From NCBI GenBank assembly GCA_041060555.1, contig JBEUDS010000008.1: a stretch of 64,000 nt of DNA. One strand, written 5' to 3'. Both the position numbers and the translations under genes were made by a program. Positions 18,443 to 26,389 of the stretch are shown here, piece after piece (within the stretch, counting starts at the first letter, position 1; every line of letters begins with the position of its first letter). This DNA comes from CAUJIW01 sp963205175. GTDB taxonomy: Bacteria > Pseudomonadota > Alphaproteobacteria > Sphingomonadales > Sphingomonadaceae. The notes under the pieces are model-generated. The model made no database searches and was not told where the DNA came from. It was given only the letters and a program-made list of their open reading frames with translations.

Positions 18443-18814
18443 TCAGCCGGCGTCGGTGGGCGTGTCGGCCCACCATTGCCGGAACGCGGGATATTGCGGC
18501 TGATCGACCCGCATCTTCTCGACGGTGGTGCGGATCAGATGGTGCTGCACTATGGGGTCGTCGGCGGCGACCGAACCATCGCGCAGGCCCGCCGCCAGCG
18601 CCTGATTGAGCGCGGCCAGCGGCGCGTCGCGGCCGAGCAGGGCGCGCAGTCGGGTGGCCTCGCCCGCCGCGAAGCCGGCCGCCAGGGTGTCCTCGCGCAG
18701 CGCCAGCGCCACCGCATTGCCGGCGACGCGCTGCTGGAACCCGGCGGGAACGCCGGCATAGAGCGCGTCACGCACCTCGACGAGGATCAGTCTGGCCTCG
18801 GGATCATCTTGCAT
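18443..18814 (-). CDS. Small LvaB-like protein (DUF6285-type)
   Basis: This 123-residue, largely helical, Ala-rich protein (DDPEARLILVEVRDALYAG...) lies immediately after, and overlaps by 11 bases, a phosphotransferase gene. It resembles, from memory, the DUF6285 family that accompanies such kinases. In the Pseudomonas levulinate pathway the small LvaB is needed by kinase LvaA to phosphorylate 4-hydroxyacyl-CoA. I infer the same partnership here from gene order, size and coupling; a profile search must confirm the family. Confidence 0.6.
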   Translation of the reverse strand: MQDDPEARLILVEVRDALYAGVPAGFQQRVAGNAVALALREDTLAAGFAAGEATRLRALLGRDAPLAALNQALAAGLRDGSVAADDPIVQHHLIRTTVEKMRVDQPQYPAFRQWWADTPTDAG

Positions 18815-19832
18815 TCCATGCCTCATGGTCGGGCAGCAGCAGCCGCAGCAGATCAAACTCGGTTTCCGAGGCGCGGCGGGCGATCAACGCGCCTTCCACC
18901 GTGCGCACGCCGTTCATGAAGGTGGCGCCGACGCCGGCGCACATCAGGCCCCAGTTCAGCGTCTGGAACACCTCCCACGCATGGAGGGCCACCGGGTCCA
19001 CCGCGCCGCCACCCGCCTCGCGATAACCCGCCAGCAAGTCCTCGCGGATGCCGAAGCCGCCCACCGGCAAGGCGGGTGCCTGAAAGCGCCAGCTGGTCAC
19101 GCACAGCCAGCCGAGATCGGACAGCGGCGCGCCGACATGGGCCAGTTCCCAGTCCAGCACCGCGCGCACACCCTCCGGCCCGACGACCAGATTGCCGTTG
19201 CGGAAATCCCCGTGCACCAGCGTCAATGGCCCGTCCATCGGCAGGTGCCGGCGCAGCCAGGTCAGCGCGAACTCGAACACCGGCCGCGCCTGGCCGGTGG
19301 CTTCCAGCCGCCGGGCCATCTGTGCCAGCGCCTCTGCTGGTGCAACGGCGGGCAGCGGCGGCAGCCGGTCGGCCGGCATGGCGTGAAGACGGGCCAGAAT
19401 CCCGCCACACTGGCGGGCCAGCAGTGGTCGTGCCTCGGCCAGCGCGGCGTCTTTCAGGATGCGCGTGCCGACCGTCTCGCCGGCGATGCGGGCCATGGCG
19501 TAGCCCTCGCCGGCCGGCGAGCCCGGCGGCAGCTCGAACGCCACCTGTGGCACCGGAATGCCGCACGGCGCCACCGCGCGCAGCACGGCGGCCTCGGCGA
19601 GCAGACTGTCGAGCCCGTTGCGGGCGAAGCGCAGCGCCGGCGGCTGCCGGCGCAGCACCAGCGGGGTCAGGCTGCCATCGGCGTGGGCCAGATCGAAGGC
19701 CCAGCTCTCCTTGCTGGCGCCACCCGACAGCCGCTTCAGGCCGCTGACGCGCGCGCCCGCATGCCCGGCCGCGACGGCCGCCTCGGCGATGGCCGATGCC
19801 AGCGCCGCCTCCTCGGCCAGCGGCGCCGTCAT
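18804..19832 (-). CDS. Phosphotransferase of the APH/ACAD10 (LvaA-like) family
   Basis: This 342-residue kinase-fold protein has the catalytic loop LVHGDFRNGNLVV (about residue 207) and metal-binding VLDWELAHVGAPLSDLGWL, preceded by the N-lobe KRLSGGASKESWAF and an RRQ lysine-strand equivalent. This family, unlike true aminoglycoside kinases, often phosphorylates hydroxyacyl-CoA esters, as shown for LvaA and the ACAD10/11 N-terminal domain. The start ATG overlaps the hydrolase stop (ATGA), and its own stop overlaps the small LvaB-like gene, indicating translational coupling. Likely step: phosphorylation and removal of a hydroxyl group on an acyl-CoA. Confidence 0.85.
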   Translation of the reverse strand: MTAPLAEEAALASAIAEAAVAAGHAGARVSGLKRLSGGASKESWAFDLAHADGSLTPLVLRRQPPALRFARNGLDSLLAEAAVLRAVAPCGIPVPQVAFELPPGSPAGEGYAMARIAGETVGTRILKDAALAEARPLLARQCGGILARLHAMPADRLPPLPAVAPAEALAQMARRLEATGQARPVFEFALTWLRRHLPMDGPLTLVHGDFRNGNLVVGPEGVRAVLDWELAHVGAPLSDLGWLCVTSWRFQAPALPVGGFGIREDLLAGYREAGGGAVDPVALHAWEVFQTLNWGLMCAGVGATFMNGVRTVEGALIARRASETEFDLLRLLLPDHEAWNAR

Positions 19833-20977
19833 CCGCGCGCGGCGACCCAGCGCGTCACCACATCGGCCGCCTGCTGCACCAGTTCGGGCTGGCCGAAATA
19901 ATAATGGTTGGCGCCCTTCACCACGTGATGCTCGATGGTGCAGCCGCTGGCGGCGGCCATCAGGCGGGCGGCGTGGCTGGGCGTGCAGGCATCGTCGGCG
20001 CTGTTCTCGATCACCAGCATCGGGCCGGAAATACGCGCGGCACACTTCAGGCCATCGGCGTTGGAATCGTCGTAGGACCATTGCGACAGCCAGCTGCGCA
20101 GGGTGGAGAAGCGGGCGAGACCCACCGGGCCGTCGTTGACGACGAACGGGTCGCCCAGCATGCACCAGTTGGGCTTGCGATCGTTGGCATCGACCGCCGG
20201 GTCGACCCAGCGCGGGTCCGCCATCGTCCCCTGCACGGTGAAGCAGCGCTCGTGATTGTCGAGCCCGCGCGCCTTGAGATCGGCCAGCTGCTCTTTCACC
20301 CAGGCGGTGATGCGGCGGTTGCGGGCGATCTGCCGGGCGCGGTATTCGGCGAGGAAATCCGCCGAGAACGGCGGCTTCGGTCCGGCGGGGTCGAAGATGT
20401 TCCATGCCGGATCGCGCTCGAACGGCCGGCTCTCGTCGGTGATCGACGGGTCCAGCCATTCGGTCAGCGTCAGGTTGCGCGACAGGTGGGCGGCCAGCAG
20501 CATCAGACCGTCGGCGGGAATGAAGTTGGCGGCGTTCAGGTCGTAGGCGTCACCAGCCGGTGTCTGGGTGACACGCGGGTCCTGCGCCTGGGCCTGATAG
20601 AACAGCGACAGCGCGCCGCCGCCCGACCAGCCGGCGAGATAGACCTTCTTGTAGCACAGCCGCTCCTTGGCATCGCGCACGCAGGCGGCGAGGTCCATCA
20701 CTGCCCGCTCCATGATCAGGGCGGTGTCGTTGCCGCGATAGCGGGTGTTGCAATAGATGGTGTGAACGCCGGCACGGGCGATGGCGCCCACCAGCGGCAG
20801 ATAGGCACCGCCGCCGATGGGGTGGGAGAAAATCACCACGCTGTCCGACGGCGTGGCGGGTTTCAGCAGATGCGCCTCCACCGCCACCTTGCCGATCTCG
20901 CCGCCATAGGTGTCCTTGAAGGCGCTGGCTTCGTTGAACAGCACCAGATAGGGGATGCGTTCATATTTGGCCGACAT
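19829..20977 (-). CDS. Alpha/beta hydrolase
   Basis: This 382-residue alpha/beta-hydrolase has the nucleophile elbow GWSGGG (Ser, about residue 119), a late acid (ENSADDACTP) and the catalytic His in KGANHYYFGQ. The oxyanion-region FSHPIGGGAYLPLVG is near residue 50. There is no signal peptide, so it is cytosolic. It is larger than simple esterases, with a long lid insertion (residues about 150-270). The second gene of the operon, 33 bases after a VOC protein, it could cleave an ester, lactone or C-C bond; pairing with a VOC enzyme recalls ring-cleavage dioxygenase plus hydrolase couples. Confidence 0.85.
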   Translation of the reverse strand: MSAKYERIPYLVLFNEASAFKDTYGGEIGKVAVEAHLLKPATPSDSVVIFSHPIGGGAYLPLVGAIARAGVHTIYCNTRYRGNDTALIMERAVMDLAACVRDAKERLCYKKVYLAGWSGGGALSLFYQAQAQDPRVTQTPAGDAYDLNAANFIPADGLMLLAAHLSRNLTLTEWLDPSITDESRPFERDPAWNIFDPAGPKPPFSADFLAEYRARQIARNRRITAWVKEQLADLKARGLDNHERCFTVQGTMADPRWVDPAVDANDRKPNWCMLGDPFVVNDGPVGLARFSTLRSWLSQWSYDDSNADGLKCAARISGPMLVIENSADDACTPSHAARLMAAASGCTIEHHVVKGANHYYFGQPELVQQAADVVTRWVAARG

Positions 20978-21010
20978 TGGTGATCCTCCCTGATTTCTTC
21001 TTTGCTGTTC

Positions 21011-21595
21011 TTATTTCGCGGCGCCGGCGTGCCGGCCGCGCTGGTCGAGTGCGGCGGCGCCGAACTTGGCTTCCTTCATCGGGCGCGTCCGCGCGGTCCA
21101 CTCGGCGAGCATGCCGTCGAATTTCGCCGTGGCGTCGGCGAGAATCGCGTCGTGATCCCGGGTGCGATAGGTCAGTTCGACCTGGATGCCGTTGGGGTCG
21201 TACATGTAGATCGACTTGACGAAATGATGATCGACCGGCCCCAGCGCGCTGATGCCGAAGCTGTTGATGCGCGCCTGCATCGCCAGCAGGTCTTCCTCGC
21301 TGGCGACCTCGAACGCCCAGTGCATGTCGAAGCTTTCCTTGCGCTTGAACCATTCGGGCGTCGCCGAGCCCGGCGCGTCGAAAAAGGCCAGGTATTCGCC
21401 ATTGTTCATGCGGAAAAAGAGGTGGAGATAGGGGTCGTGTGCGCCGGTGCCCGGCACGTCCTCCAGCACGATGCCGGTCTTGTCCACCAGCCCCAGCACA
21501 TCGCTGTAGAACCAGATGGTCTGCGCGGCGTCGCGGCAGCGGTAGGCGGCGTGATGCACACCGAGAATCGGGCGAATATCCGTCTGTGTGGCCAT
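21011..21595 (-). CDS. VOC-family metalloprotein, copy 2
   Basis: This 194-residue two-module VOC protein has probable ligands in GVHHAAYRCRD (about residue 14), FDMHWAFEVAS and IQVELTYRT (His, His, Glu). It is shorter than copy 1, lacking the Pro-rich tail. First gene of a five-gene operon led by operator copy 4. Candidate roles are ring-cleaving dioxygenase or epimerase/lyase; the ligand set is compatible with metal-dependent catalysis but does not choose among them. Confidence 0.8.
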   Translation of the reverse strand: MATQTDIRPILGVHHAAYRCRDAAQTIWFYSDVLGLVDKTGIVLEDVPGTGAHDPYLHLFFRMNNGEYLAFFDAPGSATPEWFKRKESFDMHWAFEVASEEDLLAMQARINSFGISALGPVDHHFVKSIYMYDPNGIQVELTYRTRDHDAILADATAKFDGMLAEWTARTRPMKEAKFGAAALDQRGRHAGAAK

Positions 21596-21654
21596 GACTT
21601 TCTCTCCCTCGTCAAACGGCCGGCGGCCGACACTGTAGGTCGCACCGACGACCT

Positions 21655-21669
21655 GTCAATCAACTTGAC
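21655..21669. promoter_or_regulatory. Catabolic operator copy 4
   Basis: TGTCAA-tcaac-TTGACA: six-base symmetrical arms including GTCAA/TTGAC. It lies 59 bases upstream of VOC copy 2, the first gene of the hydrolase-phosphotransferase-ligase operon. Confidence 0.65.
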
Positions 21670-21697
21670 ATCACCGCCCGGCCTCCCGCCGGACGGG

Positions 21698-22945
21698 TCA
21701 CGCCGCCCGCGCCGTGCCGGGCGCGTTGAGGCGGATCGGCAGCCGTTTCATCGCCCCGACGAAATTGGAGCGGATATAGTCCGGCTCCGCCGTCAGTTCA
21801 TAATCGGGGAAGGCGGTGAGAAACGTCTCCAGCAGGATCGCCAACTGCATCACCGCCAGCCGCCCGCCCAGGCAATGGTGCACGCCATAGCCGAAGCTGA
21901 TGTGGCGATTGGCGTTGGCGCGATGGATATCCAGCCGGTGCGGATCGGCGAACATCGCCGGATCGTGGTTGGCGGCGCCGTACAGCAGGGCCACCTGCTC
22001 GCCGGCGGCGACGGTCCGGCCGTCCACCTCGACGTCGCACAACGCCGTGCGGGCCATGTGGAACACCGGGCCGAACCAGCGTAGCAACTCCTGCACGGCG
22101 TTGGGGATGAGGCCGGGGTTGGCGACCAGCTGGCGGCGCAGGTCGGGGTGATGGGCCAGCGCCCAGATCGCGCCGGATAGCGAGCTGCGGGTGGTCTCGT
22201 TGCCGGCGGCGATCATGTTGGAGAAGAAGCTGATCTGCTCGGTGCGGTCGAGCGCCCGGCCATCGCCGAGACGGGCGGTGGCGATGCGGGTCAGCAGGTC
22301 GTCGCGCGGGTCGCGGCGGCGCTGTTCCAAGAGCGACCAGCCATAATCGAAGATGGCGAGGTAGCGTTCGTTGGCGACCTCCAGCGATGGCGCGTAATCG
22401 GGATCATCGGTGCCGAACACCGCGTTGGTGAACTCGAATACCCGCCATTCGTCTTGCGCCGGCACGCCCATCACCGCGCAGACGGTCTTGATCGGCACGC
22501 TGGCGCCGATCTCGCTGACGAACTCGCACTCGTCCCGCCCGCGCAGGCTGGCGACCAGCGCCGCGGCGTTGGCGCGAATGACGGGCTCCAGCCGGGCCAG
22601 CGCGCCGGGCATGAAGCTGGAACTCACCAGCGCGCGGAAGTCGCCATGTTCCGGCTCGTCCATCGCCAGCATGAAGCGGCGCAGCACCTGGCCGATCTCC
22701 GGCGCCATCGCCGCGCGCCACGGCGTCTGGATGCGAAAACCCGAGGCCGAGCTGAAGCGGTTGCGGTCCTGCGACACGGCGCGGATGTCCTCATGGCGGG
22801 TCAGCAGCCAGAACGGCGGCTGGGCGCCGTCGCCCTCGACACGGCAGACCGGGGCCTCCTGGCGCAGCCGGTCATAGGCGGCGTGCGGATGGCCGGTGGC
22901 GAAGCAGTCGGGGTCGCGCAGGTTGAAGGGGGCGGCGTCGGTCAC
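21698..22945 (-). CDS. Cytochrome P450, copy 2
   Basis: This 415-residue soluble P450 has AGNETTRSS in the I helix, ELLRW as ExxR and FGYGVHHCLG with haem ligand Cys358. Long stretches match copy 1 closely (for example VPIKTVCA.MGVP, DEWRVFEFTNAVFG and IFDYGW), so they are recent paralogs. It is third in an operon after two membrane proteins, 44 bases from the nearer. No ferredoxin is encoded beside it. Probable role: hydroxylation of a hydrophobic substrate or of a pathway intermediate related to that of copy 1. Confidence 0.95.
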   Translation of the reverse strand: MTDAAPFNLRDPDCFATGHPHAAYDRLRQEAPVCRVEGDGAQPPFWLLTRHEDIRAVSQDRNRFSSASGFRIQTPWRAAMAPEIGQVLRRFMLAMDEPEHGDFRALVSSSFMPGALARLEPVIRANAAALVASLRGRDECEFVSEIGASVPIKTVCAVMGVPAQDEWRVFEFTNAVFGTDDPDYAPSLEVANERYLAIFDYGWSLLEQRRRDPRDDLLTRIATARLGDGRALDRTEQISFFSNMIAAGNETTRSSLSGAIWALAHHPDLRRQLVANPGLIPNAVQELLRWFGPVFHMARTALCDVEVDGRTVAAGEQVALLYGAANHDPAMFADPHRLDIHRANANRHISFGYGVHHCLGGRLAVMQLAILLETFLTAFPDYELTAEPDYIRSNFVGAMKRLPIRLNAPGTARAA

Positions 22946-22989
22946 GGTCTGTCCTCCCGATGGTGTGTGGCGTCAGCGTGGGTGGCGCC

Positions 22990-23343
22990 TTATCGTTCGT
23001 GCGCCGCTTCCCACGGCAGCTTGACCCGGGTCGAGTGCAGCACCCAGCCGCCGCCGCTGCCGTATTGCGCGTCCAGCCGCATGATGTAGCGGTAGGCGAA
23101 ATGGGCGAACCACAGACTGGAGGCCACGGTGAGCGCCGGGGTCACCCAGCTGGCCGGCCAGGGCTCGCCGACCAGAAAGGTGCGGATCGCCCAGTAGCCG
23201 ACGAACAGATAGAGATGCAGGCCAAGGCTGCCCCACAGGGCGATGCGCCGATAGCGCGCCGGGCTGCCGCTGAACGGCAGGCGGACGCTCGTCTCGCCGG
23301 TGCCGCTTGTTGCCGTGGTGATTTCCGGATCATGCTCGGACAT
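22990..23343 (-). CDS. Small two-span membrane protein
   Basis: This 117-residue protein has a charged N-terminal 35 residues, then two hydrophobic segments (about IALWGSLGLHLYLFVGYWAI and TPALTVASSLWFAHFAYRYIM), then a short basic tail. I do not recognise a family. It lies between the CopD/HemJ-like gene and P450 copy 2, 32 and 44 bases apart, so the three are one unit. It may form a complex with the larger membrane protein. The start is the ATG at 23343. Confidence 0.65.
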   Translation of the reverse strand: MSEHDPEITTATSGTGETSVRLPFSGSPARYRRIALWGSLGLHLYLFVGYWAIRTFLVGEPWPASWVTPALTVASSLWFAHFAYRYIMRLDAQYGSGGGWVLHSTRVKLPWEAAHER

Positions 23344-23375
23344 CGCGATATTTCCTCCCCTGGAACGGCGGTCGC

Positions 23376-23900
23376 TCAGAACGGCTTGGTGATGGCGAGG
23401 AACAGCACGAACACCGCGAACACCACCACCAGCGGGCTGGTGATCAGCAGGAACCACCAGTGCCAGTGCACAGCGCGTTCATAGCCCTGCCAGTCGGCGG
23501 TCTTGCGGAAGCGCCACTTCGCGCGGCCCAGATGCGCCAGATGATAATCGGCGATCTCGATGGGCAGGAAGATGCCCACCACGATCAGCAGCTTGAGCAT
23601 CAGCCAGCCGGTGTCGGCGGTGAAGCCACCGACCCAGTAGAGCAGCGGCCCGGTGATCAGAATGATCGGCAGCGACACATGTTCGTAGATCGCGCCCTGA
23701 TCGAAGCGCTCCATCACCCAGTTGCGCATGCGCAAAATCTCGGCATCCTCGGGATGCCGGCGCCAGGCCTTGAACACCGGCACCAGGTAGAAGGCATAGG
23801 CGACCGACGTGCTCCACACCCACACCATCACCGCCGTCAGATGCACGAACTTCAGGTCAAGATAATGGCCCGACAGAAAATCGCGGGTGCTTTCGAGCAC
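23376..23900 (-). CDS. Four-span membrane protein, CopD/HemJ-like
   Basis: This 174-residue integral membrane protein has about four hydrophobic helices. The first carries LKFVHLTAVMVWVWS, resembling the His-bearing helix of the CopD/HemJ superfamily; other membrane-embedded or interfacial His residues occur at YEHVSLP, YHLAHLG and VHWHWW. These could bind haem or metal, suggesting electron transfer or quinone chemistry. It is first gene of the unit that contains P450 copy 2, behind operator copy 5. Function is inferred only weakly. Confidence 0.6.
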   Translation of the reverse strand: MLESTRDFLSGHYLDLKFVHLTAVMVWVWSTSVAYAFYLVPVFKAWRRHPEDAEILRMRNWVMERFDQGAIYEHVSLPIILITGPLLYWVGGFTADTGWLMLKLLIVVGIFLPIEIADYHLAHLGRAKWRFRKTADWQGYERAVHWHWWFLLITSPLVVVFAVFVLFLAITKPF

Positions 23901-23953
23901 GCGTCCAACCCCTTTTTGTTATGGCGACGATCATGGCCGAGGTCGCATTAAAT

Positions 23954-23968
23954 GTAAAGTGACTTGAC
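23954..23968. promoter_or_regulatory. Catabolic operator copy 5
   Basis: GTAAA-gtgac-TTGAC; read on the other strand it is GTCAA-gtcac-TTTAC, with outer bases (TTGTCAA and TTTACATT) identical to copy 3. It is shared by the divergent membrane protein-P450 operon and ligase copy 3. Confidence 0.65.
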
Positions 23969-24015
23969 AATAATTCAGGGAATGCGTCAAGACGTTCGTC
24001 ATTGGGGAGACGATC

Positions 24016-25560
24016 ATGCATACGCTGTGGACCCAGCTTGAACGGGCGGCGCGCCTGCGTGGGGACGCGCCCGCCATCAGCGGCGGGGGAGAGACTCTGA
24101 GCTGGCGCGAGGCCTGCGGGCGCGCCGGACGGATGGCGCGGGTGCTGCACGATGCCGGCGTGCACGACGGCGCGCGGGTGGCGTTCATCGCGCCCAACGG
24201 CATCACCTACATGCTGATGCCGTTCGCGGCTGAGTGCGCCGGCGGGGTGTTCGTGCCGCTCAATTCCCGGCTGGCCGTCAACGAGCTGGTCGAACAGCTG
24301 GAGGACGCCGCGCCGGTGCTGCTGATCGCCGCCGCGCCGTTTATTGAAGTCGCCCGCCTCGCCGCCGTCCAGGCCGGTGTACCCCTCTGGACGCTTGGCG
24401 AAGGGGGGCATGATGGCGATGTCCGCCTCGATACCCGCATGGCGGCGGCTGAACCGATGGCGCCGGCCGGCACCGGTAACACACCGGTCGCCATCTATTA
24501 CACCGGCGGTACCACCGGGCGGGCCAAGGGGGTCATCCTCACCGGCGACCGGCTGGTGCTCAACGCCTTGCAGTGGGCGCACGCGGTGTCGGCGCGGGAC
24601 GACGAGCGGCTGCTGGTGGTGGCGCCAATGTTTCACATGGTGGCGGCGCTCAACGCCATCATCACCGCCGTGCTCGCCTGCGATCTCACCATCCTGGAGC
24701 GTTTCACGCCGGAAGCGACGCTGGCGGTGATCGCGCGGGAAGGGGTGACCAATCTCGCGCTGGTGCCGGCGATGATCGACATGCTGCTGGCGGACGCGCA
24801 CTTGGCCGACCATGACCTGTCGAGCCTGCGCATGCTGACCTATGGCGGCTCGCCGATTTCCCCGCGCACCTTGCGGGCAACACTCGACCACCTGCCGGGG
24901 GTGCGGCTTTATCAGATCTACGGCCAGACCGAGGGTGGCCCCACCATCAGCGTGCTGGCGGCCCGGTGGCACTCGGCCGATCCCGCCTGCGCGTCGCGCC
25001 TGCGCTCGGCGGGTCGGCCGCTGCCACTGACCGATATCAGGATCGTCCGGCCCGACGGGCAGGAATGCGCGCGCGGGGAGACCGGCGAGATCTGCGTGCG
25101 CGGTCCGGCGGTGTCACCGGGATACTGGAACCGGCCGGAAGAAACCGCCAGCGCCTTCCGGGGTGGCTGGCTGCATACCGGTGACGCCGGCTACCTCGAC
25201 GCCGACGGCTTCCTGTTCATCGTCGACCGTATCAAGGACATGATCGTCAGCGGCGGCGAGAACGTCTATGCCGCCGAGGTCGAGCGGGTGATCATCCAGC
25301 ATCCGGCGGTGCTGGAGTGCGCGGTGATCGGTATTCCCTGCACGCGCTGGGGCGAGACCGTGCACGCCATCGTCCGGCTGCGCGACGGTGCGAACGTGAC
25401 GGAAACGGCGCTGATCGATTTCTGTCGCGCGAGTCTCTCGGGGTTCAAGATCGCCCGCAGCATCGATTTTCGCGCCGATCCCTTGCCGCTCACCGCCGCC
25501 GGCAAGATCGACAAGCGCGCCCTGCGGAGCCAGGTCGCCGACCGCCGATCCGGGGCCTGA
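24016..25560 (+). CDS. AMP-forming acyl-CoA/acid-CoA ligase, copy 3
   Basis: This 514-residue ANL-family ligase has YYTGGTTGRAKGVIL, the hinge HTGDAGYLDADGF, RIKDMIVSGGENVYAAEVE and the C-terminal catalytic lysine in TAAGKIDKRALRS. It is a single-gene rightward unit facing away from the P450 copy 2 operon. It meets wrbA tail to tail over 28 bases that contain a GCGCCG/CGGCGC hairpin without a T-run. Its substrate probably differs from those of copies 1 and 2. Confidence 0.9.
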   Translation: MHTLWTQLERAARLRGDAPAISGGGETLSWREACGRAGRMARVLHDAGVHDGARVAFIAPNGITYMLMPFAAECAGGVFVPLNSRLAVNELVEQLEDAAPVLLIAAAPFIEVARLAAVQAGVPLWTLGEGGHDGDVRLDTRMAAAEPMAPAGTGNTPVAIYYTGGTTGRAKGVILTGDRLVLNALQWAHAVSARDDERLLVVAPMFHMVAALNAIITAVLACDLTILERFTPEATLAVIAREGVTNLALVPAMIDMLLADAHLADHDLSSLRMLTYGGSPISPRTLRATLDHLPGVRLYQIYGQTEGGPTISVLAARWHSADPACASRLRSAGRPLPLTDIRIVRPDGQECARGETGEICVRGPAVSPGYWNRPEETASAFRGGWLHTGDAGYLDADGFLFIVDRIKDMIVSGGENVYAAEVERVIIQHPAVLECAVIGIPCTRWGETVHAIVRLRDGANVTETALIDFCRASLSGFKIARSIDFRADPLPLTAAGKIDKRALRSQVADRRSGA

Positions 25561-25588
25561 GCGCCGCCGGACCGTCGGCGCGTGTCCG

Positions 25589-26194
25589 TCACGCCGCCGC
25601 AAGCTTGCGCGCGACGTTGGTGACATGCCGGCCCTGGAAACGCGCGGACGCCAGTTCCTGTTCGTTCGGCAGGCCGCCATGCTTGCCGCCGGTCACGCCG
25701 CTGGCGCCATAGGGGGTGCCGGCCATGAACATCGCCGGGTCGGCGAAACCCGGCGGCACGATCACCATGCCGAAATGCGCCATCGGGGCGAACAGGGTGA
25801 AGCTCGCCATCTCGTTGCCGCCATGGGCCGAGGCGGAAGCGGCGAACGCCGAACCAACCTTGCCGGCGAGCTGGCCACGCGCCCACAGGCCGCCGAGGCT
25901 GTCGAGCCAGGCCTTCAGTTCCGCGCTGACCAGACCGAAGCGCGACGGCGTACCCAGCACGATCGCGTCCGCCCATTGGGCGTCCTCGGCGCTCGGCGCC
26001 TCGTAAGCGGCGTTCATGCGCGCGGCGTTCTCGCGCCAGCCCGGCACCAGCGCCATCACGTTCTCGCCGACCAGCTCGCGGGCCCGGCGCAGCCGGACCG
26101 TGCCACCGCTCGCTGCCGCACCCTCGGCGACGGCGCTGGCCAGCGCCTCGGTCATCCCGTCACGCGAATAGAAGACAATGAGGATGTTGGTCAT
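25589..26194 (-). CDS. WrbA-like NAD(P)H:quinone oxidoreductase (flavodoxin fold)
   Basis: This 201-residue flavodoxin-fold protein has the FMN phosphate loop (VFYSRDGMTEALA, near residue 8), GTPSRFGLVSAELKAWLDS and the WrbA-type GTPYGASGVTGGKHGGLPNEQE. WrbA enzymes reduce quinones by two electrons and so avoid radical formation, a common companion of aromatic degradation. The ATG at 26194 follows GGGAG. The gene sits 38 bases downstream of the 43-bp palindrome containing operator copy 6, so it is likely induced with the pathway. Confidence 0.88.
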   Translation of the reverse strand: MTNILIVFYSRDGMTEALASAVAEGAAASGGTVRLRRARELVGENVMALVPGWRENAARMNAAYEAPSAEDAQWADAIVLGTPSRFGLVSAELKAWLDSLGGLWARGQLAGKVGSAFAASASAHGGNEMASFTLFAPMAHFGMVIVPPGFADPAMFMAGTPYGASGVTGGKHGGLPNEQELASARFQGRHVTNVARKLAAA

Positions 26195-26232
26195 GCCGAA
26201 GTGCTCCCGCTGCTCCACAGCAGCGATAGCGA

Positions 26233-26275
26233 CGATGGCACATATTGTAAATATTATTTACAATATGTGCCATCG
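26233..26275. promoter_or_regulatory. 43-bp perfect palindrome with operator copy 6
   Basis: Two 21-base arms, exact reverse complements, flank a single central T at 26254. The core GTAAA-tatta-TTTAC (26247-26261) matches the operator pattern, and 26242-26268 agrees with the MarR promoter site at 24 of 27 positions. It lies just upstream of wrbA. Confidence 0.75.
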
Positions 26276-26389
26276 ATCACTGTCCGGACGAGCAGAAGCC
26301 CGGCGACTGGCTCCGGCCGTGGCGCCCCATCGGAGTCGCCATATCAGCCAGAGGCCTCGGAAAACGTGGTTGATCGCGGCGGCCCTGTC

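Noticed and set aside
18804..20459. Longer start for the phosphotransferase (551 codons)
   Set aside because: The extra N-terminus is antisense-like Arg-rich sequence within the hydrolase gene; the ATG at 19832 overlaps the hydrolase stop and begins the conserved domain.
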